Below are positions 1 to 8,573 of a stretch of 64,000 nucleotides of DNA, one piece after another. The number at the start of each line of letters is the position of its first letter. Positions within the stretch are counted from its first letter, which is position 1. The notes beneath the pieces were generated by a model that was given only the letters and a program-made list of their open reading frames with translations, made no database searches and had not been told where the DNA came from. This DNA comes from Actinomadura sp. J1-007. GTDB lineage: Bacteria > Actinomycetota > Actinomycetes > Streptosporangiales > Streptosporangiaceae. The position numbers were made by a program, and so were the translations under genes. The stretch is taken from positions 6,944,001-7,008,000 of the forward strand of contig NZ_WING01000001.1 of the NCBI RefSeq assembly GCF_009793335.1, read 5' to 3'.

Positions 1-83
1 CGTCCCGCTGACCCGGCGCGGAGATTACCTCCGCCTTGATCGGGAAGCTGTGCTCCCAGAGCGACGATCACAGGGGGGCGGCG

Positions 84-1520
84 GTGGAGCGGGAGCGCTT
101 GGGAACGGTCGAGACGAGGATCCCCGCACGGCTCGACCGGCTGCCGTGGTCGCGCTGGCACCTGATGATCGTCATCGGGCTCGGCACCGTCTGGGTCCTG
201 GACGGCCTCGAAGTCACGATCGTCGGCAACCTCGCCCCGCGGCTCGCCGAGTCCGGCAGCGGCGTGGACATCACCTCCGCGCAGGTCTCCGGGCCCGGCG
301 CCGCGATCTACGTGCTCGGGTCCTGCGCGGGCGCGCTGCTGTTCGGGTGGCTCACCGACCGGTTCGGCCGCAAGAGGCTGTTCATGGCCACGCTGGCGGT
401 CTACCTCGCCGGGACCGCGCTGACCGCCCTGTCGTGGACGGCGTGGTGGTTCTTCCTGTGCAGGTTCGTCACCGGGCTCGGCATCGGCGGCGAGTACGCG
501 GCGATCAACTCGGCGGTGGACGAGCTGATCCCGAGCAGGCACCGGGGACGGATCGACATCGTCATCAACGGCACGTACTGGCTCGGCGCCGCGTTCGGGG
601 CGCTGCTGACGATCCCGGTGCTCGGCCGCTTCCCGGTGGACGTCGGCTGGCGGCTCGCGTTCGCGCTCGGCGTCGTGCTCGGGCTGGCCATCCTGCTGGT
701 GCGGCGCAAGGTCCCGGAGAGCCCGCGCTGGATGATCATCCACGGCCGGACGGGCGCCGCGGAGGACCTCGTCGACGGCGCCGAGCGGGCCGTCCGCGAC
801 GGCACCGGCCGGGACCTGCCCGAGCCCGGCGCGGCCATCACCATCCGGCAGCGCCGCAGCCTCGGCTTCGGCGCCATCGCGCGCACGCTGTTCCGGCGGT
901 ACCCGAAGCGCGCCGTGCTGGGGTTCTCGCTGTTCATCGGGCAGGCGTTCCTCTACAACGCGATCACCTTCGGGTACGCCGACATCCTGACCACGTTCTT
1001 CAAGGTCGGCACCGAGACCGGCTACTACTACGCCGTCATCGCCTCGTTCAACTTCCTCGGGCCGCTGCTGCTGTCGCCGCTGTTCGACACCGTGGGCCGC
1101 AAGCCGATGATCAGCGGCAGCTACATCGGGTCGGGCGTCCTGCTCCTCGCCACCGCGTGGCTGTTCGACGCGGGCGCCCTCACCGCGGTGACGCTGACCG
1201 CGTGCTGGTGCGCGGTGCTGTTCCTCGCGTCCGCGGGCGCGAGCTCGGCGTACCTGACGGTCAGCGAGGTGTTCCCGATGGAGACGCGGGCGCTCGCCAT
1301 CGCGTTCTTCTACGCGATCGGCACGGCGGCGGGCGGCATCACCGGACCGCTGATCTTCTCCCGCCTCACCTCCACCGGCAGGCCGGGCGACACCGCCCTC
1401 GCGTTCGTCATCGGGGCGGTGCTGATGATCGCGGCCGGGCTGGTGGAGACGGTCTTCGGCGTCAAGGCCGAACGCAAGGGGCTGGAGAGCATCGCCAAGC
1501 CCCTCACGGCTCAGGACTGA
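84..1520 (+). CDS. MFS metabolite/sugar-porter-type permease
   Basis: About 478 residues with the twelve-helix pattern of the major facilitator superfamily. The motif-A loop GWLTDRFGRKRLF lies between TM2 and TM3 and its repeat DTVGRKP lies in the second half; PESPRW after TM6 and the VSEVFPMETR segment are typical of sugar-porter and aromatic-acid:H+ symporter branches. An upstream ATG at 36 is in frame, but a GTG at 84 has an AGGGGGG Shine-Dalgarno a few bases upstream and starts at a sensible distance from TM1, so I prefer it. It would sit in the cytoplasmic membrane and couple solute uptake to protons. The substrate cannot be read from sequence, and the next gene (an exported hydrolase) gives little help. 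Confidence 0.85.
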   Translation: MERERLGTVETRIPARLDRLPWSRWHLMIVIGLGTVWVLDGLEVTIVGNLAPRLAESGSGVDITSAQVSGPGAAIYVLGSCAGALLFGWLTDRFGRKRLFMATLAVYLAGTALTALSWTAWWFFLCRFVTGLGIGGEYAAINSAVDELIPSRHRGRIDIVINGTYWLGAAFGALLTIPVLGRFPVDVGWRLAFALGVVLGLAILLVRRKVPESPRWMIIHGRTGAAEDLVDGAERAVRDGTGRDLPEPGAAITIRQRRSLGFGAIARTLFRRYPKRAVLGFSLFIGQAFLYNAITFGYADILTTFFKVGTETGYYYAVIASFNFLGPLLLSPLFDTVGRKPMISGSYIGSGVLLLATAWLFDAGALTAVTLTACWCAVLFLASAGASSAYLTVSEVFPMETRALAIAFFYAIGTAAGGITGPLIFSRLTSTGRPGDTALAFVIGAVLMIAAGLVETVFGVKAERKGLESIAKPLTAQD

Positions 1521-1612
1521 CGCGCGCGGCGGCCTTACGGCGCGGAAACACGCGTTCGTGTCCACTCTCCCTGTCCGCCGGAACCGCTCCGGCACCGACG
1601 AGGGAGAGCCGC

Positions 1613-2908
1613 ATGGACGAGCACGGAGCAGGGACGGCCGGACGGTCCAGGAGGAAGGTCCTCGGAGCGCTCGGCGCCGCGCCGCTCGCCGTGGCGGGCG
1701 GCGGACTGCTGGCCGAGGGAACGGCCGCGGCGGGCACCGCGCCGTTCTCCCGGGGACGCGTCCCGGAGGCCGTGCGGCCCGGCGGATCGTACGACCGGTT
1801 CGTGGCCGGGCTCGCCGCGAAGGACAGGTTCAGCGGGACGGTCCTGATCGCGCACCGGGGCCGGACGGTCCTCGCGCGGGCGTACGGGATGGCCGACAGG
1901 GAACGGCGAATCCGGAACAGGACCGACACGGTCTACGCCCTCGCCTCCGCGTCCAAGCCGTTCACCGGCCTGGCGATCGTGCAGCTCGCCCAGCAGGGGA
2001 AGGTCAAGTTCCACGAGCCGCTGGGCACCTACCTGGACGGCTTCGCCGCCGACGTCGCCAAGCACGTCACCGTGCACCACCTGCTCACCCACACCGCCGG
2101 GCTGGGCGACCCGCGCCGGGACCCGACCCCGCCGAAGAAGGTCTACAACAGCGTCGAAGAGCAGATGAGGGACCTGGCCGAGTCGCTCCGCAAGGAGGAG
2201 CTCGAGTTCCCGCCGGGCACCCGCGGCGCGTACAGCAGCTCGGGGATGGACGTCCTCGGCGAGATCGTCGAGAAGGTCTCGGGGAAGCGGTTCGGTGACT
2301 ACGTCCGCGAGCACATCTTCCTCCCCGCGGGCATGACCCGTTCGGCCTACTACACGCGTCCGCAGTGGCTGGAGGACGAGCGCATCGCGCACCCGTACAT
2401 GCTCCAGGAGTCCGGCGAGCGCATCGACGGCGTCCGCCACCTGGAGGCGGGCGGCAAGCCCGGCACGATCCCGGGCGGCGGGCAGATCCCCGGCGGGAGC
2501 AACTCGGCCCGCAACTTCATCGGGACGGGCGGCGGGAACGGCTTCTCCACCGCGCCCGACCTCGTCCGCTTCGCCCGCGCCCTGATGGGCCACAGGCTGC
2601 TGAACCGCGCCTACACCGAGCTGTACGTCGGCGGGAAGGTCGTCAACGGGCCGATGCCGGGCGGCCCCGCCGACCCGTCCGCCCAGCAGGCGTTCCAGGC
2701 GTACGGTCCGGTCGCGCCGATCTTCAACGGCCAGCGGCTCATCACGCACGGCGGCGGCATCGCGGGCGGCTCGACCAACTGGAACGTCTACCTCGACACC
2801 GACTGGACGGGCGTCATCCTCTCCAACTACGACTACGACGCCTACGACGCCCTAGCCCCGCTCACCTCCCGCGAACGCCACGGCATCACCGACCCCCCGA
2901 CCCCCTGA
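1613..2908 (+). CDS. Tat-exported serine hydrolase, beta-lactamase/class C PBP-like family
   Basis: 431 residues, ATG preceded by AGGGAG. The N-terminus carries a twin-arginine signal (RSRRKVLG followed by a hydrophobic Ala/Gly stretch), so export should be by Tat. The serine beta-lactamase-like fold is supported by the SxxK nucleophile motif SASK (residues about 112-115), a YSS triad near residue 205 in place of Y-A-N, and HGGG near the C-terminus. The family includes esterases, D-aminopeptidases and DD-peptidases; there is no evidence that it hydrolyses antibiotics. The gap of about 90 bases to the upstream permease makes cotranscription possible. A conserved-looking insert of about 40 Gly/Pro-rich residues precedes the C-terminal third. 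Confidence 0.82.
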   Translation: MDEHGAGTAGRSRRKVLGALGAAPLAVAGGGLLAEGTAAAGTAPFSRGRVPEAVRPGGSYDRFVAGLAAKDRFSGTVLIAHRGRTVLARAYGMADRERRIRNRTDTVYALASASKPFTGLAIVQLAQQGKVKFHEPLGTYLDGFAADVAKHVTVHHLLTHTAGLGDPRRDPTPPKKVYNSVEEQMRDLAESLRKEELEFPPGTRGAYSSSGMDVLGEIVEKVSGKRFGDYVREHIFLPAGMTRSAYYTRPQWLEDERIAHPYMLQESGERIDGVRHLEAGGKPGTIPGGGQIPGGSNSARNFIGTGGGNGFSTAPDLVRFARALMGHRLLNRAYTELYVGGKVVNGPMPGGPADPSAQQAFQAYGPVAPIFNGQRLITHGGGIAGGSTNWNVYLDTDWTGVILSNYDYDAYDALAPLTSRERHGITDPPTP

Positions 2909-2964
2909 CCACCCGCCCCCGGCCCTGCCGCGCGTTCCCGCGCCCCGACCCGGGCGGGCGGCGG

Positions 2965-4286
2965 TCACGGCACGAACTCGATCTCCGGGTGCCGCGGCGA
3001 CGGGCCCGACAGCAGGCGGTCGTCGTGCCGCCGCAGATGCAGGTCGAAGAAGGAGCCGATGTACGCGCGCTGCGCGGCGACGGCCGTGCCCGGGTCGATC
3101 GTCCCGATGCGCTCGGTCATCTCGGCGACCACGTCCGGCGGGAGCGGCAGGGCGTTCTCCAGTTGCCGCACCAGCGGAGCGACGTCGGTGTAGGTCTGGT
3201 GCCCCGAGTCGCGGAGCCGCAACTGGAGGCGCCATCCCCGCAGGTGCCTCCAGAACCGCGCCCAGGACGGGTCGTTCCCGCGCCCGTGGGTCGCGTTGGC
3301 CATCAGCATGAACGGCCGGCCGAGCCCGGTGTACTGGACGGGGCCGTCGACGCTGCCGTCCAGGTCGATCCCGGCGCGGATCCGCCGGTCCCGCGCCATC
3401 GCCTGCGCCGCCGTGGCGCCGCCGAACGAATGGCCGAACATGCCGACCTTCGACAGGTCGAGGCTCCCGCGCACCCCGCGCGGCAGCCCGCGGTGCTCCG
3501 CGTCGGGGTTGCGCCCGGAGTCCAGCGCGGCCAGCTCGTCCAGGACGAACCTCGCGTCGTCCACGCGCACGCGCAGGGCCCGCGCGTAGTCGCGGGGGGA
3601 CGGCTTGGGAGGCGTCCGGCCGCGCTCCACCCGGCCGCCGGGGAACTCCACGATCCCGGACTCGTGGGTGTGGTCGATGGTGACCACCACGTAGCCCCGG
3701 CTGGCCAGGTCCTCGACCAGGGCCGTGTTCAGCTCGCGCTCCGCGCCGTAGCCGGGGGAGTAGAGCACCACCGGATGGCCGCCGGGCCGTACGGCGACCG
3801 GCGCGCCCTCGTGCCCGTGCGTCACTGGGAAGTCGACGCCGTCCAGCGGCGTGCGCAGCCCCTGGCTCGTCTGCTGCTCGTACAGCTCCGACGCCGCCGG
3901 CGGGAACCACGGCGCGCGCGGGTGCCCGGCGGCGCCCCGCGCCGGGTACCACAGACTGACCATCAGCTCCCGGGGCGCGGGCGACGTCCACGGGTCCCGT
4001 CGCGAACGGTCGATCAGGTGCAGCGACGTCGTCCCGACGCGTCGCGGTCCCGTGGGCTCGGGCAGCGCCAGCCGCACCCGCCCCTCGCGCCGTTCGGGGC
4101 GACCTGCCGCCACCCGCCCGCCTGCACCGCCCGCGCGGACGTCACCGCCGGTGCCGCCGCCGGACCGGCTCCGGGAGCGCGGACGTTCGCGGTGGCCGCC
4201 GCCGGCACCGCGAGGAGCAGCCCCGTCGTACCGGCGGCGGCCAGCGCCAGGCGGCGCGCGCCGCGGCGGTGGGTCATCACGCTCAT
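2965..4286 (-). CDS. Secreted PAF-acetylhydrolase-like alpha/beta hydrolase, frameshifted
   Basis: The body of the protein (lid VRLALPEPTG, then WYPAR, YSPGYG oxyanion region, nucleophile elbow GHSFGG, Asp in IDLDGS, His in DSGHQ) matches bacterial homologues of platelet-activating-factor acetylhydrolase, i.e. lipases/esterases. The signal peptide is in another frame: ATG at 4286 has GAGGAA 5-9 bases upstream and encodes MSVMTHRRGARRLAL followed by a hydrophobic stretch ending in Ala-rich cleavage sequence. The two frames join near the G-run at 4081-4084 if one base is restored. I therefore annotate one gene with a -1 break; it may be a consensus error or a recent mutation. It converges on the serine hydrolase gene with a 56-bp gap. 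Confidence 0.75.
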
Positions 4287-4480
4287 TCGGGTTCCTCACC
4301 GGTGGTCGAAGGCGGAGCTCGTCCGACGAGACTCCCCTCACCGGGGCGGCGGCGACAGCCCGTCGCCGCGATCTCAGGGACCGACCAGGGATGACCCTGA
4401 ACGCCCTCCGGGGCGGCCCCCGCTCCTCGGTGAGGGGCGCGCGGTGAGGGCTCCCGGACCGGCGGGACGGCGCGGGAGTG

Positions 4481-5908
4481 TCACAGGGGGATGTTGCCGT
4501 GGCGTCCGACGCCGCGCGGGGCGGCGGCCAGCGCCTCGGCGACGCGCCGCCGCGAGTCGGCCGGGGCGACCGTCTCGTCCACGACGCCGAGGTCCAGGGC
4601 GCGGCCGAGGCCGCCGGCGGTGCGCCGGTGCTCCTCGGCGAGGCGCGCGAGCAGGTCCGGGCGCCGGTCCTCGGGCGCGGCGGCCAGCTCGCGGCGGTGC
4701 AGGATCCGGGCCGCGGCCTCCGCGCCCATCACCGCGATCTCCGCGTCCGGCCACGCGAGGACCCGGGTGGCGCCGAGGGAGCGCGAGTTCATCGCGATGT
4801 AGGCGCCGCCGTACGACTTGCGCGTCACCAGCGTGACCCGCGGCACCGACGCCTCGCCGAACGCGTAGAGCAGCTTCGCGCCGCGCCGCACGACGCCCTC
4901 CCACTCCTGCCCGACGCCCGGCAGGTAGCCGGGCACGTCCACGACCACCACGAGCGGCACGCCGAACGAGTCGCACATCCGGACGAACCGGGCGGCCTTC
5001 TCCGCGCTGAGCGAGTCCAGGCAGCCGCCCTTGCGCAGCGGGTTGTTGGCGAGGACGCCGACCGTCCCGCCGCCCACGCGGCCGAGCCCGGTGACCATGT
5101 TCGCCGCCCACTTCTCCTGGATCTCCTCGAACGCGCCGCCGTCCAGCAGCGCGCGCACCAGCGGGCGCACGTCGTACGCGCGGCGCGGGCTGGCGGGCAG
5201 CAGCGCGCCGGGGTCGGCGCCGTCGGCGGCCTCGCGCGGGTCGACGCGTCCCGGCGCGGCGAGCAGGGCCGCGAGGCGGCGGGCGCGGGCGAGCGCGTCG
5301 GCCTCGGACGAGGCGAGCACGTGCGCGACGCCCGAGCGGCGGCCGTGCGCGTCGGGCCCGCCGAGCCCGGCCATGTCGATGTCCTCGCCGGTCACGCTCC
5401 GCACGACGTCCGGGCCGGTGACGAACACCCGCGCGTCCGGCGCCATGATCACCAGGTCGGTGAGCGCGGGCCCGTACGCCGCGCCGCCCGCCGCCGGGCC
5501 GAGCACCACCGAGAGCTGCGGGACGCGGCCGGACGCGCGGATCATCGCCGCGAACATCCGCCCGATGCCGTCCATCGACTCCACGCCCTCGCCGAGCCGG
5601 GCGCCGCCCGAGTGCCACAGCGCGATCACCGGGACGCCCTCGCGGGCCGCGGTGTCGATCGCCTCGGCGATGTGCCCGCCGCCGCTGCCGCCGATCGCGC
5701 CGCCCATCACCGCGCCGTCCGTGCAGTACGCGACGACGGGGACGCCGCCGGCGCGCCCGCGCACGGCGGTCACGTTGGAGTCGTCGGCGGGCCGCAGCGG
5801 CGCCGACATCGTCCCCGGGTCCAGGAGCGCGGCCAGGCGGCGCGACGGCCTGCGCGGGTCCTCGGTCTCGCGCGGCTCCGCGACGGCGGCCGTTGAACGC
5901 AGTGGCAT
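4481..5908 (-). CDS. Acyl-CoA carboxylase carboxyltransferase (beta) subunit
   Basis: 475 residues covering both crotonase-like halves of the carboxyltransferase. Conserved features are GAVMGGAIGG and WHSGGARLGEG in the N-half, GPAAGGAAYGPAL (the oxyanion/acyl-CoA region) and, in the C-half, DVPGYLPGVGQE, the Ala/Gly-rich acyl-CoA loop KSYGGAYIAMNSRSLG, and NIPL at the extreme C-terminus, a common ending of AccD/PccB proteins. It transfers CO2 from biotin to acetyl-, propionyl- or longer acyl-CoA in partnership with a biotinylated alpha subunit, which is not in this window. ATG start with AGGGGGA upstream. Whether it supplies malonyl-, methylmalonyl- or another extender unit cannot be determined; length is slightly short of the usual 510-540. 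Confidence 0.9.
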   Translation of the reverse strand: MPLRSTAAVAEPRETEDPRRPSRRLAALLDPGTMSAPLRPADDSNVTAVRGRAGGVPVVAYCTDGAVMGGAIGGSGGGHIAEAIDTAAREGVPVIALWHSGGARLGEGVESMDGIGRMFAAMIRASGRVPQLSVVLGPAAGGAAYGPALTDLVIMAPDARVFVTGPDVVRSVTGEDIDMAGLGGPDAHGRRSGVAHVLASSEADALARARRLAALLAAPGRVDPREAADGADPGALLPASPRRAYDVRPLVRALLDGGAFEEIQEKWAANMVTGLGRVGGGTVGVLANNPLRKGGCLDSLSAEKAARFVRMCDSFGVPLVVVVDVPGYLPGVGQEWEGVVRRGAKLLYAFGEASVPRVTLVTRKSYGGAYIAMNSRSLGATRVLAWPDAEIAVMGAEAAARILHRRELAAAPEDRRPDLLARLAEEHRRTAGGLGRALDLGVVDETVAPADSRRRVAEALAAAPRGVGRHGNIPL

Positions 5909-6032
5909 CCGGGTCCCCCTAGCGGTTCGGCGTCCCGACGAGCCTGAACGCCCGCGCTAAAGCGGACCTTGCCCGACGGGGCTCCGGCCAGGGCCCGCTC
6001 GCCTCGCGCGCCGCTTCGCGTGCCGCGACGGA

Positions 6033-6524
6033 TCAGCCGGCCGCCGGACGGCCCCGGCGGTCCCGGTGCTCGCGCGCGTCGCGGCGGTCACGGGCGGTGG
6101 GGACGATGCTCAGCCGCTCGGAGGGCCGGGCGTCGGAATATAACGCGCGGACGGCCTCGGACAGGTCCGGGTGCACCCACTCGGCCTTCGCCAGGCCGGT
6201 CACGTCGAGGATCCGCTCGGCCAGGCCCGAGGCTCCCGCGACGGCGAAGCCCACGCCGAGATCCTCGGCGGCGCCGGCGGCCACGACGAACGACGACAGG
6301 CCGCTGGCGTCGCAGAACGCCAGCTCGGCCAGATGGACGATGACGCCCGCCTCGTCCCGGCGGGCGCCGGCGCCGTCCTCGCCGCCCGCGTGCTCGGCGG
6401 CCTCGCCCAGGAGCACGATGAGGCGGTCGGTCAGCGTGCGGCTGTTGGAGGCGTCGATCTCGCCCCCCAACGTCACCAGCACATGCCGGCCCAGCTTGGA
6501 GGTCTGCATCCGCAGAGGTGCCAC
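6033..6524 (-). CDS. STAS-domain anti-sigma factor antagonist
   Basis: 163 residues if started at GTG 6524, which has AGAGG eight bases upstream; ATG 6509 is the alternative (158 aa). The STAS fold is clear: VLVTLGGEIDASNSRTL, a beta strand VIVHLAEL, and the phospho-acceptor segment CDASGLSSFV with the conserved Ser after Asp-Ala. Such proteins bind an anti-sigma kinase when unphosphorylated and so release a sigma factor. No kinase or sigma gene is adjacent. The C-terminal 30 residues are Arg/Asp-rich and probably disordered. The upstream region carries a long perfect palindrome (6610-6627), so the gene may be under extra repressor control. Confidence 0.82.
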   Translation of the reverse strand: MAPLRMQTSKLGRHVLVTLGGEIDASNSRTLTDRLIVLLGEAAEHAGGEDGAGARRDEAGVIVHLAELAFCDASGLSSFVVAAGAAEDLGVGFAVAGASGLAERILDVTGLAKAEWVHPDLSEAVRALYSDARPSERLSIVPTARDRRDAREHRDRRGRPAAG

Positions 6525-7037
6525 GGCGTCCACCTCTTCACACCGTCCGGGGTCCGGGGACAGGGGCGCCAGGCCGGTCCTGGCGACCGCGAAGCTAGGA
6601 CACGCACCCCGTGAGAGCGCTCTCACGAGATACCGTTCAGTAAATCGAACTCCCGCCCGAAACGCCAGAAGCCGGGCGGGTGGGTTCGCGTTCCCGCGAC
6701 CGCCGCGCCGCCGGGCCCGACCGTCCGCGCCACGGTTCCAGCGGCGCGCGCCACGGTTCCACCGTTCCGCCGAGGACGGCCGGACCGTCCGAGGGCGTGA
6801 CCGCCCGGCCGCGCCGGGACCGGTGCCCGCGCCCGGCGCCGCGCGCGGAACCCATTCACCGGATTTATGACCCGCTGACATTACCCGGCCGGTTCTCCCG
6901 GTGCCATGGTAATGGCGTTCCCCGCCTCTTGTTCGGATGCTCCCTTCCGGATTCCCCCCGGTCCCGGGGAGCAGCGAATTCCCTCCCCGCCAAGAGGCGT
7001 GCCTTCGGTGCCGACCGGGAGAAAAGGAAAGGGACGG
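6525..7037. other. 513-bp divergent intergenic region
   Basis: The region separates the STAS gene (minus) from the C39-like peptidase gene (plus). Besides the 18-bp palindrome it holds a 15-bp direct repeat CGCGCCACGGTTCCA at 6726-6740 and 6747-6761. The sequence from about 6840 to 7037 is less GC-biased (for example GATTTATGAC, GACATTACC) and probably contains the promoter and leader of the peptidase gene. I see no convincing small gene in it. Confidence 0.45.
6610..6627. promoter_or_regulatory. 18-bp perfect palindrome, LacI-type operator candidate
   Basis: CGTGAGAGCGCTCTCACG is a perfect 18-bp palindrome 83 bp upstream of the STAS start. The core GAGCGCTC resembles operators of actinobacterial LacI-family sugar repressors (for example the CebR box TGGGAGCGCTCCCA). 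No LacI gene is in the window, so the cognate factor would act in trans. Binding is inference only. Confidence 0.5.
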
Positions 7038-7637
7038 ATGAGACGGTGGTCACGATCCGATGAGGCGCGGCCGGCACGGTCGCGCCGTTACCGTGCGGGC
7101 GGCGTCGCCGCCGCGCTGACCGCCGCCACCTTCGCGGTGGCGCCCGGAACGGCCTTCGCCGGCGAGCTCGGCATCTCCCAGGAGGTGCAGCAGCAGAACC
7201 AGTGGTGCTGGGCCGCCAGCGGCCTGACGATCGCTAAATTCCTCGGTAAGGGAAACGTCAGCCAGAACGATTTCTGCAACCTCGCCCGCGGTTATCCGCA
7301 GGGTTCGCGCTGCCCGAACCAGGCCGGTTACCTGCAATGGGCGCAGCGGGCGTTCCAGCAGCTCGGGATCTCCCCGGGCCAGGTCACCGGACCGCTGTCG
7401 TTCCAGGCCATCAACACCGAGATCGACGGCCGGCGGCCGATCGAGACCGGCATCTACTGGACCGCGGGCGGCGGCCACGCGCAGGTCATCTACGGGTACG
7501 AGCCGAGCGGCCAGACCGTCGCGTACGGCGACCCGTGGCCGTCCAGCCCCCGCTACGGCGAGATGTCGTACCGGAGTTACGTGAACAACGGCCAGTTCCG
7601 CTGGGGCGAGGCGCTGTCCCAGGTCGGTGCACGGTGA
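7038..7637 (+). CDS. Secreted papain-like/C39-family cysteine peptidase
   Basis: 199 residues; ATG with AAGGAAAGGGA directly upstream (an earlier in-frame ATG at 6906 lacks support and would add an arginine/proline leader). A Sec signal peptide (Arg-rich N-terminus, hydrophobic segment, AFA-GE cleavage near residue 42) is followed by QQQNQWCWAAS, where Cys57 is the likely nucleophile, and GGGHAQVIYG, where His147 is the catalytic His; DPWP supplies a possible Asp. This arrangement is that of the AvrRpt2/C39-like papain fold. It should act outside the cell. Two further Cys residues (about 80 and 92) may form a disulfide. A 14-bp gap to the next gene indicates an operon. Confidence 0.8.
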   Translation: MRRWSRSDEARPARSRRYRAGGVAAALTAATFAVAPGTAFAGELGISQEVQQQNQWCWAASGLTIAKFLGKGNVSQNDFCNLARGYPQGSRCPNQAGYLQWAQRAFQQLGISPGQVTGPLSFQAINTEIDGRRPIETGIYWTAGGGHAQVIYGYEPSGQTVAYGDPWPSSPRYGEMSYRSYVNNGQFRWGEALSQVGAR

Positions 7638-7651
7638 CGAGGAGACCCCCG

Positions 7652-8500
7652 ATGACCAGTGAACGCACACGGCGCGGCGCCCGGCTGGCGGCCGGCTCCG
7701 CGGCGCTAGGGATCGGAGCCGCGCTGTTCGCCGGCTACGGCTCGGCCATGGCCGACGCGCCCCCGGCCCCCGCCCCGTCCGACGTCGCGGCGGCGCAGCG
7801 GGTGGCGGCGGACCGGCAGACGACCGAGAAGGTCGCCCGGTACTTCGTCCGCCTCGACCGGCACCGCGCGGGACAGTTCACCGCGGCGGGCGTCAGCAAG
7901 GCCGCCGCGGACGCCAAGGCGCCCACCCTCGACGGCCGGGTCCACCCCGTCTACTCGCTGAACCCCGCCTTCGTCCGCGGGTCGTACGGGAGCGCCGAGG
8001 TCGCGACGTTCGCCTACCTGGCGGTCGGCGCGCGGTCGGCGACCGGCCAGCAGGCGTCCCTGTGGCTGACCAAGGGCGCCCGGAACTGGGAGGTCACCAA
8101 CATCATCTCCGGTACGGAGGAGACCGCCTACCCCGCCAAGGCGGGCACGGGCACGGTGTTCACCGAACCGCAGATCAACGCCTGGTACCGGCTCGACGGC
8201 GACCGGGTGACCGGGCTCAACGAGGCGGCGCGGACCTCGGTCGGCGCGCGCGGGACGACGCTCGCGTCGTACCAGGCCCTGGTGCACGCCCGCTACGCCG
8301 ACAAGATGCCCGGCTCGAAGTACGTGCGCGAGGGCAGGCTCGGCGGCGTGACGCCGAACACCGGAGTCCGCACCGGCGACGGTGACGGCGGCGGCGTCCC
8401 GGGCATCGCCCTGATCGCCCTGGCCGGCGGCGGTCTGACGCTGGTGACCGGCGCCGCCGTGCGCCTCGGCCGCCGCGGCCGCGCGTCCGCGTCCGGCTGA
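7652..8500 (+). CDS. Exported protein with C-terminal membrane anchor, unknown function
   Basis: 282 residues; ATG with GAGGAGA six bases upstream and 14 bp after the peptidase stop, so the two are almost certainly cotranscribed. It has an Arg-containing N-terminus and hydrophobic signal sequence ending near SAMADA, a helical segment with Arg/Asp/Lys, a globular middle part, and a Gly-rich hydrophobic stretch near the end (IALIALAGGGLTLVTG) followed by basic residues RLGRRGR, i.e. a type I membrane anchor. I do not recognise the family. The pairing suggests that it is a substrate, partner or receptor of the secreted cysteine peptidase; this is inference from position alone. Confidence 0.75.
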   Translation: MTSERTRRGARLAAGSAALGIGAALFAGYGSAMADAPPAPAPSDVAAAQRVAADRQTTEKVARYFVRLDRHRAGQFTAAGVSKAAADAKAPTLDGRVHPVYSLNPAFVRGSYGSAEVATFAYLAVGARSATGQQASLWLTKGARNWEVTNIISGTEETAYPAKAGTGTVFTEPQINAWYRLDGDRVTGLNEAARTSVGARGTTLASYQALVHARYADKMPGSKYVREGRLGGVTPNTGVRTGDGDGGGVPGIALIALAGGGLTLVTGAAVRLGRRGRASASG

Positions 8501-8517
8501 CCGTCCGACCGGTGCGT

Positions 8518-8546
8518 GCGGGCCCCGGTGCCCATCCGGGGCCCGC
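8518..8546. terminator. Bidirectional hairpin terminator candidate
   Basis: GCGGGCCCCGG pairs perfectly with CCGGGGCCCGC across a 7-base loop. It lies between convergent genes ending at 8500 and 8574. No U-tract follows, as is common in high-GC actinomycetes. Confidence 0.6.
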
Positions 8547-8573
8547 GTCCCGTCCCGCCCTCGCCCGCCGCCG

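Noticed and set aside
1613-2908. Beta-lactam resistance enzyme
   Set aside because: The fold is that of a broad serine-hydrolase family; motif variation (YSS) and context do not support antibiotic hydrolysis.
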